Shown here piece after piece: positions 8,680 through 18,026 of a stretch of 53,293 nucleotides of DNA (positions are counted from its first letter, which is position 1; each line of letters starts with the position of its first letter). A model generated the notes under the pieces. It was not told the DNA's origin, ran no database searches, and saw only the letters and a program-made list of their open reading frames with translations. Source of the DNA: Thermoplasmata archaeon (GTDB taxonomy: Archaea; Thermoplasmatota; E2; DHVEG-1); NCBI GenBank assembly GCA_003942085.1, contig DQIQ01000006.1, forward strand, positions 1 through 53,293. The letters are read 5' to 3'. Made by a program: the position numbers and the translations under genes.

Positions 8680-10476
8680 TTACTGAGGAGGGTACCCGCC
8701 AATCTTCAAGGTCGGGTCACCTAGGAGTATGAACTCCTCGACGGTGAACGTGTCACCAGGTACATCGGTGATGTACCCGTTCTGCATCTGTGTCATCATC
8801 TCTCCAAGATGCTGGCTGCTGTTGTACGCGGAGAAGAACTCGAAAGACATTTTCCCAGCACCATCTTCGGTACCGCCAAACGCCGTACGGGTTGCTCCAA
8901 TCGTCGCTATCGCACCGCCATTCTCATAGTTGACAAACGCCCAAGCGTAACAGGGGATTCTTTTTGATGTATTCACTTTGAGGGTTTTGGCCAGAATATC
9001 GAACAGCCGATACGATCGATAGTTGAGAAGGTCCTGAAGGATAAAATCGATTTTTGCGGTCAGACACGCATCAAAAAACATGACAGGGAGTTTATAGCCG
9101 TTCTGCAAATCCTTGATGTAAGAGGTATAATAATATTTCATCTTCATGCCACTGGGGGTATAGGTGCCCATCCCATGTTCAAATCCATGGCCTGAATAGT
9201 CAAGGAACCCTGCGCCCTCAGTAATGGCGCCTGAAATTGTTCGTCGATTAAAATTACCTTTCGACGTCCAGATGGTCTTTGGTGTAAACTGCGACATGAT
9301 CCCCATTATAATCATATTGTTCTCTTCGCCATCGTTTCCCTGTGACCAGCGGAACGTGTTTCCTCCGATTAAGATCATTGTGTTAAACCAGGTGCTGCCA
9401 AAGGTCTCCGTCTCATAGTGGATGATTTTATCTACCGTGATGTTTACTTCCTGCAGCGAGGCACAGGCGAGTCGACCGAGGTGAACATCAGGGAAGAGAT
9501 CAACGTGATCACTTGACTCACCAAACTGATTATTGTTGTTGGTGTCCCAACTGGAAAAATTGCCATGGGCGTCATAGATATCAGAATAGTACATATCCGT
9601 AATCAACTCTTCATCCCAACTCCAGAGCATGGCATAGCTTCGTCGTATGGGGAGCTTGTCGACACCGCCAACAAGTAGTACTGATGAGACTGCATTTGTT
9701 TCAATCGCATCCTTAATGGCATATTTGATCTGCTCTGGGAGATCACGACCAGTGAAATGATCGGCGATCCACTCGGTTGTCATCAGGGTCGTCTCAATAT
9801 TATATAGATTCTTATGCATAACCAGAGGCTGAAGCGCTGCAGAGAATTCTTCAGGGGCAATGATGAGTAACTTGTTGTCGGCAGAAAGTACTGAGATGCT
9901 TTTTGATTGCTCATAGGTCACAATGATTTGCACGTCAGGAGTGAAGAGAAGACTCTGTTGTTGTGGCGAATAGAGAAGAGGATAATATTGAACAGAAAGA
10001 AGGATAACATGGTCATTTCCATTGAGACCAGCACCAATCCGATAGCTCAGGCGAGATAAAGGATAGGTACTTGTACTTGAATATACTGCATCGTTTTTTA
10101 CCTGTTTTTCGTTTGATGGTTGCAATGGTACACTAGACAAGGGTGTTGGCTGAGCTGCAGGGACAATCTCCTTTGCAAGCTCTTTTACTTGAACTGAAGA
10201 AGTCGTGAAAGAGACGTCCGTTATAATCGTGCCAAACGGAAACGTGAACAGTTTTGTGTAAACCGGTAACATAGGATTGCCGGGTGCTGTTGCAGAGGAG
10301 GTTGCTTCCTTGATCTGAACCGAGATATAATTATTCTGATCGGTAATCACAGGCTCAGAGAATTGTATCTCTTCTTGCATCGATATTTCTTTACTTGGTA
10401 TGTTTGTTGCAACAACTGCTCCAAAACCATTTATCACTAATACTCCCACCAGGAGAATTGGTAGTATTTTCTTCAT
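8680..10476 (-). CDS. Secreted C25 (gingipain-like) cysteine peptidase
   Basis: A 598-residue secreted protein with an N-terminal signal peptide (residues 1 to about 23) and a pro-region typical of the family. The C25 caspase-fold domain spans about residues 200-590. The likely catalytic pair is His430 in YSGHGFEHG and Cys471 in FFDACLTAK. A DIYDAHGNFSSWDTNNNNQFGE segment at about 299-320 is shared with the two C25 proteins at 24969-27956 and looks like a calcium-binding loop; the LLGDPTLKIGGYP ending is also shared. No C-terminal anchor is seen, so it may be released outside the cell. It probably cuts extracellular protein. The ATG at 10476 has a GGGG SD element and a TATA box at 10515-10522. 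Confidence 0.85.
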   Translation of the reverse strand: MKKILPILLVGVLVINGFGAVVATNIPSKEISMQEEIQFSEPVITDQNNYISVQIKEATSSATAPGNPMLPVYTKLFTFPFGTIITDVSFTTSSVQVKELAKEIVPAAQPTPLSSVPLQPSNEKQVKNDAVYSSTSTYPLSRLSYRIGAGLNGNDHVILLSVQYYPLLYSPQQQSLLFTPDVQIIVTYEQSKSISVLSADNKLLIIAPEEFSAALQPLVMHKNLYNIETTLMTTEWIADHFTGRDLPEQIKYAIKDAIETNAVSSVLLVGGVDKLPIRRSYAMLWSWDEELITDMYYSDIYDAHGNFSSWDTNNNNQFGESSDHVDLFPDVHLGRLACASLQEVNITVDKIIHYETETFGSTWFNTMILIGGNTFRWSQGNDGEENNMIIMGIMSQFTPKTIWTSKGNFNRRTISGAITEGAGFLDYSGHGFEHGMGTYTPSGMKMKYYYTSYIKDLQNGYKLPVMFFDACLTAKIDFILQDLLNYRSYRLFDILAKTLKVNTSKRIPCYAWAFVNYENGGAIATIGATRTAFGGTEDGAGKMSFEFFSAYNSSQHLGEMMTQMQNGYITDVPGDTFTVEEFILLGDPTLKIGGYPPQ

Positions 10477-10514
10477 ATGTACCCCTTATTAAATCACTCT
10501 TATAGAAATCATAG

Positions 10515-10522
10515 TATATAAA
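10515..10522 (-). promoter_or_regulatory. TATA box for the first C25 peptidase gene
   Basis: TTTATATA on the minus strand is centred 42 bases upstream of the ATG at 10476, predicting a leader of about 16 bases that contains GGGG. The intergenic region is shared with the divergent leuS promoter. Confidence 0.55.
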
Positions 10523-10569
10523 TTTTCGTTACTGAAATTTGGTCATTGACTAAACGAAGAGATACGAAA

Positions 10570-10579
10570 TATTATATAA
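10570..10579 (+). promoter_or_regulatory. TATA box for leuS
   Basis: TATTATATAA is centred about 36 bases upstream of the LeuRS ATG at 10611, predicting a very short leader of about 9 bases. No clear SD sequence is present. Confidence 0.55.
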
Positions 10580-10610
10580 AACAAACCTTATTTCCGACTA
10601 GATTACATCC

Positions 10611-13436
10611 ATGGAAGAAAACAATTACGATTACGTCGCTGTCGAGCAGAAATGGCAAGATAATTGGTTTGAGGCAAACATCAACGTAGCTCGCAGGGAA
10701 AAAAACAAGAAATTTTTCATTCATTTCGCGTACCCTGGCGTCTCCGGGTACCTCCATGTGGGCCATATGCGTGGATTTACCTACTGTGACGTCATCGCCC
10801 GCTACAAACGGATGACAGGTTATGACGTGCTCTTTCCAGCTGGATTTCATGCCTCAGGAATACCCTCGGTCGGTTTTGCAAAAAAGGTGGAACGACAGGA
10901 CCCAGACACAATCAGACTGTTGAAACAAAACGGATGTACCCCGGAGTGCATCAAAAGATTAACAGACCCTATCGAAGTCATCAATTACTTCAGTAAAGTC
11001 TACGTGGATGACTACTGGAAACGATTTGGTTTTTTCATCGATTACACCAGGCTGATGAATACGATCTCTGACGGGTATAAGAAATTCATCCAATGGCAGT
11101 TCCATAAACTTCATGATAAAAAACTCCTAATCCAGAAACCACATTATGCGCCCTACTGCCCAAACTGCGGACCGGTCGCTGTCGATAAATCAGAAACCGA
11201 TGTCTCCCAAGGAGGCTCGGCTGAAATCCTTGATTTTACGGTCCTTAAATTCACGCTCAACGATGGGACGATCCTCCCTGCTGCAACCCTTCGACCAGAA
11301 ACAATCTTTGGGGTCACCAACATGTGGGTGAACCCAACCGTCGAATACCACACTGCACTGGTCAATTCAGAAACATGGATCTGCTCTAAAGAATGCATAC
11401 AAAAACTCTCGTATCAGTATGACCATGTCAAACCTTTAGATAAAACCATCATAGGCAAAGACTTGATAGGTAAAACCTGCATCGTCCCGGAGACAAACAG
11501 AGAAGTCCCGATTCTTGCTGGCGTATTTGCTGATCCATCTGTTGCCACCGGTATTGTCATGTCAGTACCTGCTCATGCGCCCTACGACTGGATCGCACTT
11601 GTCGAATCAAAAGAAAACATAGAGGCAATCAAAATCATCGACGTTAAAGGATTTGGCAATAACCCGGCAAAAGAAGCATGTGACCAACTCGGCATCAAAA
11701 GCCAGACTGAGACAGAAAAACTCAACGAAGCAACCGACCTTGTCTACAAAAAAGAATTCCACACCGGAGTGCTCAACGGGAAATGCGGCAAATACGCTGG
11801 CATAAAGATCTCTGAAATAAAGGACACCGTGAAAAACGATCTCATCCAGAGGAATCTTGCAGCAACGATGAAGGAATTCTCTGAGCCAGTCATCTGCCGA
11901 TGCAAAGAAAACGTAGTGATTAAACAAATCCCTGATCAATGGTTCATCAAATACAGCGACGCGCCACTTACTCAGGAATCAAAAGACTATGCTGCGACCA
12001 TGAATATCTACCCGCCGGAGTACAAAGATGAGCTCCCAAAGATCCTTGACTGGTTCGGTGATCGTGCAGCGATCCGACTGGGGTCATGGCTTGGAACAGA
12101 GTTTCCCTACAAGAAAGACTGGATTATTGAGCCAATCTCAGACTCAACGCTGTATCCTGCCTATTATGTAATTTCATCGTATGTGAACCAAAAAAAGATA
12201 GCGATACCCGACATGACTGATGCATTCTTCGACTACGTGTTCCTAGGGATTGGATCTCCGAAAGATAAAATCTGGCAGACCATCAAATCCGATTTTGATT
12301 ACTGGTATCCGGTTGATATCAATCTAGGTGGAAAAGAGCATAAGACGGTCCATTTCCCGGTCTACATCATGAATCATGTCGCAATCATGCCAGAGCAGAA
12401 ACGCCCACAGGGGATTTTTGTGCACTGGTGGGTGACCCAGAAAGGAAAAGAGAAAATCAGTAAATCAAAAGGTGGTGCTGAGCCGATCGTTGAGGCAGCG
12501 GTCACCTACGGTGTCGATGCCATGCGTCTTTACTATCTGCATATTGGATCACCATTTGTTGATATTGAATGGGACCCTGAGACCGTACTCAAATACAAAA
12601 ACCGCATCATCAACATCTGGCGGTTGGTCGGACAGATTGCTTTACTCAAAGATGGAAAACAGGAGAACCTTGATAACTGGTTGAAAAGCAGCCTCCAACG
12701 ACGCATAAAAAAGATCCTTACGGCGTTTGAAGCCTTAGACCTCCGGGTCGCCTCCAACGAAATCTACTTTGAACTCCAAAAAGACCTCCAATGGTACCTG
12801 AAACGAGGAGGCGCAAATCAGAAATTACTCCATCATTTTGTTCGCAGCTGGATCGTACTGATGACCCCGATCACCCCACATCTTGCTGAAGAATTTTGGA
12901 TAACACAGGGACAGAAGCAGTTCGTCTCCAATGAACCATACCCAGAGTTCAACTCTAAAGACATCTCTGAAAAAGACGAGGTAGGCGAATACCTCCTGAA
13001 CCGAGTCATTGATGACACCATCGAAATCATGAATGTCACTAAGATTGCTCCGAAAAAGATCTGTATCTACACCTCACCAGCATGGAAACAAAAAATCTTC
13101 AGGAAAGCGATAGCGTCTGCTGCGGGGAATAATTTCAACGTCGGATCACTGATCAAGGAAACCCTGGTGGACCCGGCCATGAAGTCGCTGGGCCAGCAGG
13201 TGTCTCAGTTTGTTGCAAAGATAGCACCGGAGATAAAAACCTACAGTGAGATTGACCGGGCTAGATTCATGATTCCTCTTGACGAAAAAAAACATCTCTC
13301 CGATGCAAAAACGTATCTCACCGATGCTCTTCATTGCCCGGTTGAAATCTACAGTGCAGATGATGCAGACCTCAATGACCCGGCAAAGAAAATAAAGTTC
13401 GCCACACCCTTACGACCCGCCATATATATAGAATAA
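10611..13436 (+). CDS. leuS: Leucyl-tRNA synthetase (archaeal type)
   Basis: A 941-residue class I aminoacyl-tRNA synthetase that charges tRNA-Leu. The HIGH-type motif is HVGH at residues 49-52 within GYLHVGHMRGFTYCDVI. A zinc-finger-like CPNCGPV lies near residue 184. An editing (CP1) domain includes TLRPETIFGVTNMWVNP and VPAHAPYDW. The KMSKS loop is KISKSKGG at about residue 614. An anticodon-binding domain and an archaeal-type C-terminal extension follow. Length and insert positions are those of archaeal/eukaryotic LeuRS rather than bacterial LeuRS. The next gene, a small zinc-ribbon protein, starts 10 bases downstream and is probably co-transcribed. Confidence 0.97.
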   Translation: MEENNYDYVAVEQKWQDNWFEANINVARREKNKKFFIHFAYPGVSGYLHVGHMRGFTYCDVIARYKRMTGYDVLFPAGFHASGIPSVGFAKKVERQDPDTIRLLKQNGCTPECIKRLTDPIEVINYFSKVYVDDYWKRFGFFIDYTRLMNTISDGYKKFIQWQFHKLHDKKLLIQKPHYAPYCPNCGPVAVDKSETDVSQGGSAEILDFTVLKFTLNDGTILPAATLRPETIFGVTNMWVNPTVEYHTALVNSETWICSKECIQKLSYQYDHVKPLDKTIIGKDLIGKTCIVPETNREVPILAGVFADPSVATGIVMSVPAHAPYDWIALVESKENIEAIKIIDVKGFGNNPAKEACDQLGIKSQTETEKLNEATDLVYKKEFHTGVLNGKCGKYAGIKISEIKDTVKNDLIQRNLAATMKEFSEPVICRCKENVVIKQIPDQWFIKYSDAPLTQESKDYAATMNIYPPEYKDELPKILDWFGDRAAIRLGSWLGTEFPYKKDWIIEPISDSTLYPAYYVISSYVNQKKIAIPDMTDAFFDYVFLGIGSPKDKIWQTIKSDFDYWYPVDINLGGKEHKTVHFPVYIMNHVAIMPEQKRPQGIFVHWWVTQKGKEKISKSKGGAEPIVEAAVTYGVDAMRLYYLHIGSPFVDIEWDPETVLKYKNRIINIWRLVGQIALLKDGKQENLDNWLKSSLQRRIKKILTAFEALDLRVASNEIYFELQKDLQWYLKRGGANQKLLHHFVRSWIVLMTPITPHLAEEFWITQGQKQFVSNEPYPEFNSKDISEKDEVGEYLLNRVIDDTIEIMNVTKIAPKKICIYTSPAWKQKIFRKAIASAAGNNFNVGSLIKETLVDPAMKSLGQQVSQFVAKIAPEIKTYSEIDRARFMIPLDEKKHLSDAKTYLTDALHCPVEIYSADDADLNDPAKKIKFATPLRPAIYIE

Positions 13437-13446
13437 GAGGTGGTTT

Positions 13447-13632
13447 ATGCCAAAGAAATACATAAGAGTATGCCCGGAATGCAGCAGCACCGACACCCAA
13501 CCTGACATGTCGGCGGACTCCTACGCCAAAGGACTTCTCAATTCATGGCGCTGTAACAACTGTGGCTACACCGGATTGTTTTTCCCAGAATATACTTCCG
13601 AGGATGCAAAAAAGATAAAGGAAAAAAAATAA
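13447..13632 (+). CDS. Small zinc-ribbon protein
   Basis: A 61-residue protein with two zinc knuckles, CPECSSTD near the N-terminus and CNNCGY in the middle, which fit one treble-clef or zinc-ribbon metal site. The C-terminus is lysine-rich. An AGAGGTGG SD sequence precedes the ATG at 13447. It follows leuS by 10 bases and is probably in the same transcript. Such archaeal zinc ribbons are common and mostly uncharacterised; a nucleic-acid or protein contact role is plausible but nothing more can be read from the sequence. Confidence 0.75.
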   Translation: MPKKYIRVCPECSSTDTQPDMSADSYAKGLLNSWRCNNCGYTGLFFPEYTSEDAKKIKEKK

Positions 13633-13648
13633 GAGAAAAAAGCCTTGA

Positions 13649-16600
13649 TTATTTTCTTTTTCTCCATTTGATATAGAGAATCGCACTGATGAAGACTAGT
13701 ACGACGACAAGACCCACCATGATCAGGGCAAGGGTCATCGGGAATGAGGCGACATTGACAGAAAACACCTCTGATTCTCTGGCGTTCCCCGCATAATCGG
13801 TGACGTTGATTTTCATTTCGTAGTACCCGTCTCCCTCTGTTGCATTAAAATCCCATTTAAAGGGAGAGGAATCCAGGGGATCGCCGTAAGTTGTCCAGCT
13901 GCTCCAATTCAGCTTATCCTCAGAATAGCGATAGTACAACAAGGCATCCATGATACCGCTGCCATTTTGATCATTGCCTAGTCCTTCAACCGTGAAGTTA
14001 TCAGCCCAGGTCAATTCGGTAACCACCGCAGGCAGATCAATAGAAACAGACGGTGCTGAGATATCCTTTCGGATGACGATTGCCTGACTATCAGAGGTGA
14101 CCGACAAGGTGTTGCCCAGCGTGTCATTGATTTTGAAATAAAGGTAGTAGATATCGCCTTCAGCCATCTGATCCCAATAGTCCTCTTGTAAGCTCCAGGA
14201 GTTCCCATATGTATCGGTGTCGTAGATGCTTTCATTTACATTGGTTGCAATCGTGGTCCAGAGTGTCTCAAAATTCGGGCGATATTGAATCGTATCGAGA
14301 CGATAATCATCCTCGAATACCACCGAGAACTGCGGCCGCTCCTTAAACCACAGACTATCACCCCCAGAAAAGCTGGGGAAATCAGGTGCTTTCCAATCAT
14401 ATAAAAACGAGATATCACCTGTAGCTGGGAAGGCTTCAACATTGCTTGCGTTATCAGTGGCAACCGTGCAAAGCTCAAAGAAACCACCGTGTTGGTTTGG
14501 ATGATTCGTGAAGTTAAAATGCCATATCGGTAAAGATCTTGTTGAGTTTGCAATCAAAATCCAATCCCCGGAAAAGTTATTGATTTGCGAATACCGATAA
14601 TACAGGTCGACTCGTTTTATGCCGCTTGCATCGACGTTCGGAGTTCCCGTGTCATTCGATGTCGCGTTGATTAAAACAAACGATGAATTATACCTCTTTT
14701 TCATCCCCTGGGCCTTGACATGCGATGTCGGCTTCTTCGTGTCTTGTTTAAACGATACTGTTTTTGAGGCAGTATTTCCAGCAAGATCAGTAATGTTGAA
14801 GGTTAGGCTACGTAATGAGGTTATGTTATTAAAGTGTGGCAGCATGGAGATATTCATCGTCAGAGTCTGCCAGGCGTTTGTCCCGTTATCTCCAGTACAC
14901 AACGCAGAAGAGGTGCTTAGCTGGGTGACATTATTAAGGATGTATTCTAGAGCATAGACAGCGGATTTCACGCGTAACCCTGTCCCGTTATCCTTCACTT
15001 TAATGGTAAACACCGGGACCACCTCTTGAAGCCATCCTGCAGTGGCAGGGGTAAAACTACTGCTGTTGAGGAACGGTTTTTGAATATCTGAGGTAAGCGT
15101 AACATACCACCGGAAAAGCTTCGGATTTAAAGAAAGATTTGAAAGATTTGTTGAAGAAAAATCAGCTTGGAGTCGTACCGTTCTCTCAAGAACCAAACCA
15201 CCGAGCGTCAAACTAGTTTTATTTTGTAAATCCTTCAGAATATTGCCGTTCTTATCAAGTAGCTTAAACGTAATACTACTCAATGGATAGACCAAGGAGG
15301 AATAATCCGCATAAAACGAATCCCACCAGAGGGACTCAGGCAGTCGAATGGGCTCAGAGATGATACGACCCGCGACTTCTTTTGTTGATGTGGTAAACTT
15401 TCCTAGACTATACAGAACACCGTTCTCATCAGCGATGAAGACCAAACCATTGGAGATTACGGGGGATCCACGGACCGGAGCTGCGGTCCAAATAGGGAAG
15501 GTATCATACGTCCAGGGGCTAACCCCGGTGGTAGCGTTTATTGAATAAATCTTACCTGCGGGAGTACCGATGTAGATATGGTTGTCTGCATACGCAGGAG
15601 ATGAGAGAAGCACACTTTCAGAGAAAAGTGGTATCGAGTAAATCTTAAAGGTCCATCGTGTTGTCCCGTTCACGGTATGTAGCGCATAGACGGTTCCCTC
15701 AGGAGAAGCAACGTACAGCATACCTTCATAGACTGCAGGGGTTGAATCAGCTGCTACGTTTTCAAAGGATGACGCTAGCTCACTTACTGTTGCATTCCAC
15801 AGTATAGTTCCATCGTTGAGATTCAGGGCAACAATCTTTGTCACCGCTTTTTTATTGACCACTGCTTTACAGGTGATAAAGACGGTATCTTCATAGATGA
15901 CCGGGGATGCGTGGCCTACGGCACCAATTGCTTTACCCCAGATTTTTTCCCCATTTAGATTCAGAGCAATGACACTATCGTTATCGGTCGAACTACAGGC
16001 AACAATGACCTTGTCGTTCGTGACCGCAGGGGTAGAAAAACTCGAGGCAGGTAAGGAATATTCCCATCCTTTGACGCCCGTATCCAAATTTATTGTAAGG
16101 AGTTTGTTATTGGTATATCGATTTTTTTCATTCAAGTAAGTCCCATTGTCTCCCCCCCATGTGCATATGAAAATTGTATTACCGGCGACGACTGGAGAAG
16201 CATCGTAACAAATCTTCTGACCATAGGAGAAGTCCCATTTCAGGGTGAGATTCTTGGTCAGATAACCATAGATATGGTTTTCATGACCGCCACTGTCTTT
16301 TTGACCCGTGGCAACAATCACGAAATCATCGGTCACTGCGGGAGAGTTCACCACATTGTAATCAAACTTTATTTCAGACGTATTTACCTGTGGGTCACCC
16401 TCGCTTAATCCTTTAGGGAGGACTACTTTATATTGATGGAGCGATCGTTCATTTGAAAGGATGTAGACGTTTCCATTACCGATGACCGGGTTGCAAAAGC
16501 CTCCACCAACGTATTCACCACCAAACCAATAGAGGTTGTTTGTCGCGGCTCCCTTACCGCTTGAGGCTCTCGTGTTTCCAGCATCAAATCCAAACAGAGG

Positions 16601-17809
16601 CCATTCATCTTGGATTAAAGAAATCGAGATCGTTCCGTTTTCTTTGATTACTTTTTTTCGTTGATCAATTCGATAGTACGTTGAAAAAGAATCTTGCCAA
16701 TGGGTTTTATTTTGCCAGGTGATCGCCCAGCTGAAAATCCGCGGTGAGGTTGAAGGTGTTGTAGTCGACAGGTTTGCTCGAATTTTCAGTTTATTATACT
16801 TCGTACCATAATTTAAATTTGACAGATTGTTTAGATAGACGGGAGCTGTTACAAATCCGTTATGGTTTCCAGGTAACACGGTATCTTCAACCTCGGGATA
16901 TCCTGATCCGTTGAAATATAAAACCTGATATCGAGCCTCGGCTCCTGCTTGTTGATAATCATCCCAGGTGAGAAGGTCCCAGTAAAAAGTCTTATAATTT
17001 GTTGATATATTTTTTGGATCTATTGCATTTGTTGTCTCGGCACTTGCATAATCCAAGGTATAACCTGTTTCAGTCCGAGTTGTAACTCCTATGAAGTCAG
17101 TCGATAAGGTACATGTTCTGAATAAAAATGGGAAGTACGCAACGACGGAGATGTCGATGTAGTTCTCTCCATCGACTGCGTATTTTATCGCACCGCCAGT
17201 AATAAAGTAATTAAAAGAAGAATCTGATCCGTTAGCTTGTTCATAACTCAAGCGTTGCCATCCTCCAATCGTGAGACGACTGGAATTATAGTAATAAAAA
17301 TCAATACGAGCATTGGCATTTGTTTTTCCATTCCACGTAACTTTAATGTTGCTGACGGTTTCTACTCCAATGTCTATCTTGAAGCGAAAATGTTGAATGA
17401 TGTATTTTTGTATGGTCGATGAGGATCGTGCTGCATATTCTTGGTCAATTTTTTTTAATTTGTAAATATCGTTACTGCCGAGTTTGACTTCGCGACTCAG
17501 ATGGTTTTTCGGAGCGAAAAACTTTGCTATAGGTAAAAAGAAAAATGATTGATATACATAGGCTTCATGATCTTTCTGCGTAAAATTATACGGAATCAGG
17601 CTGACCTCCTGATTTAGGACGATTTCACCGGCTTTTACGTCACAGTTCGTGGTAGTTACATTTTCCTTATTGTCAAATGTATCTTCCCATACTCCATCAG
17701 TAGGATAGACTGTGGCAGCCATCGTTGTACTGGGAAGGACGAATCCTATCACTAAGAAAATAATAATCCCGAAGGTAATTGACTTACTCATGGAACGCAT
17801 AGTTTGCAT
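13649..17809 (-). CDS. Large surface protein: PQQ-type beta-propeller, Ig-like domains, C-terminal anchor
   Basis: A 1386-residue exported protein. Residues about 10-32 form a signal peptide ending TTMAA. A beta-sandwich N-terminal part follows, then at about 400-850 repeated PQQ/WD-like propeller blades recognisable from VTDDFVIVAT, VVAGNTIFICTWGG, VYEGMLYVASPEGTVYALH and ADNHIYIGTPAGKIYSI. About 900-1350 hold several Ig-like/adhesion domains (for example SGIKRVDLYYRYS and SGIMDALLYYRYS). A single transmembrane helix with a KWRKRK stop anchors it at the C-terminus. Many NxS/T sites suggest glycosylation. Such proteins are usually cell-surface binding or adhesion proteins; a cofactor-dependent enzyme activity is not supported. 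The start ATG at 17809 has a GGAGA SD sequence. It converges with the zinc-ribbon gene 16 bases away. Confidence 0.85.
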   Translation of the reverse strand: MQTMRSMSKSITFGIIIFLVIGFVLPSTTMAATVYPTDGVWEDTFDNKENVTTTNCDVKAGEIVLNQEVSLIPYNFTQKDHEAYVYQSFFFLPIAKFFAPKNHLSREVKLGSNDIYKLKKIDQEYAARSSSTIQKYIIQHFRFKIDIGVETVSNIKVTWNGKTNANARIDFYYYNSSRLTIGGWQRLSYEQANGSDSSFNYFITGGAIKYAVDGENYIDISVVAYFPFLFRTCTLSTDFIGVTTRTETGYTLDYASAETTNAIDPKNISTNYKTFYWDLLTWDDYQQAGAEARYQVLYFNGSGYPEVEDTVLPGNHNGFVTAPVYLNNLSNLNYGTKYNKLKIRANLSTTTPSTSPRIFSWAITWQNKTHWQDSFSTYYRIDQRKKVIKENGTISISLIQDEWPLFGFDAGNTRASSGKGAATNNLYWFGGEYVGGGFCNPVIGNGNVYILSNERSLHQYKVVLPKGLSEGDPQVNTSEIKFDYNVVNSPAVTDDFVIVATGQKDSGGHENHIYGYLTKNLTLKWDFSYGQKICYDASPVVAGNTIFICTWGGDNGTYLNEKNRYTNNKLLTINLDTGVKGWEYSLPASSFSTPAVTNDKVIVACSSTDNDSVIALNLNGEKIWGKAIGAVGHASPVIYEDTVFITCKAVVNKKAVTKIVALNLNDGTILWNATVSELASSFENVAADSTPAVYEGMLYVASPEGTVYALHTVNGTTRWTFKIYSIPLFSESVLLSSPAYADNHIYIGTPAGKIYSINATTGVSPWTYDTFPIWTAAPVRGSPVISNGLVFIADENGVLYSLGKFTTSTKEVAGRIISEPIRLPESLWWDSFYADYSSLVYPLSSITFKLLDKNGNILKDLQNKTSLTLGGLVLERTVRLQADFSSTNLSNLSLNPKLFRWYVTLTSDIQKPFLNSSSFTPATAGWLQEVVPVFTIKVKDNGTGLRVKSAVYALEYILNNVTQLSTSSALCTGDNGTNAWQTLTMNISMLPHFNNITSLRSLTFNITDLAGNTASKTVSFKQDTKKPTSHVKAQGMKKRYNSSFVLINATSNDTGTPNVDASGIKRVDLYYRYSQINNFSGDWILIANSTRSLPIWHFNFTNHPNQHGGFFELCTVATDNASNVEAFPATGDISFLYDWKAPDFPSFSGGDSLWFKERPQFSVVFEDDYRLDTIQYRPNFETLWTTIATNVNESIYDTDTYGNSWSLQEDYWDQMAEGDIYYLYFKINDTLGNTLSVTSDSQAIVIRKDISAPSVSIDLPAVVTELTWADNFTVEGLGNDQNGSGIMDALLYYRYSEDKLNWSSWTTYGDPLDSSPFKWDFNATEGDGYYEMKINVTDYAGNARESEVFSVNVASFPMTLALIMVGLVVVLVFISAILYIKWRKRK

Positions 17810-17919
17810 ATTTTATCTCCATATATAGATTTTTAATTGTTTATATTACTTTTGCTCGCTTATCTTTTTAAGGAGTAAATAGTAATTTATCATCAGTTAT
17901 AGTATAATTATGCGAAATG

Positions 17920-17927
17920 TTTATATA
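17920..17927 (+). promoter_or_regulatory. Orphan TATA box (possible small RNA promoter)
   Basis: GCGAAATGTTTATATATTAG is a good archaeal BRE plus TATA sequence on the plus strand, predicting a transcript start near 17951. No protein gene on this strand follows. Read on the minus strand, the same A+T block could also serve the large surface-protein gene with an 88-base leader, so the direction is uncertain. Confidence 0.35.
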
Positions 17928-17986
17928 TTAGTTTTGGAACTATTTTTTGATTGAGGTCATCCCACTTTGTTATCAACGTCCTCCTT

Positions 17987-18010
17987 AAAAAGGTTATTAT
18001 TTAATAACCT
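17987..18010 (-). terminator. Hairpin and T-run after the glycerate kinase gene
   Basis: Perfect 8-base arms AGGTTATT (17991-17998) and AATAACCT (18003-18010) enclose a 4-base loop. In the minus direction they are followed by TTTT at 17990-17987. It lies 17 bases after the glycerate kinase stop and looks like an intrinsic-type terminator. Confidence 0.6.
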
Positions 18011-18026
18011 AAAAAAAGATGACATA

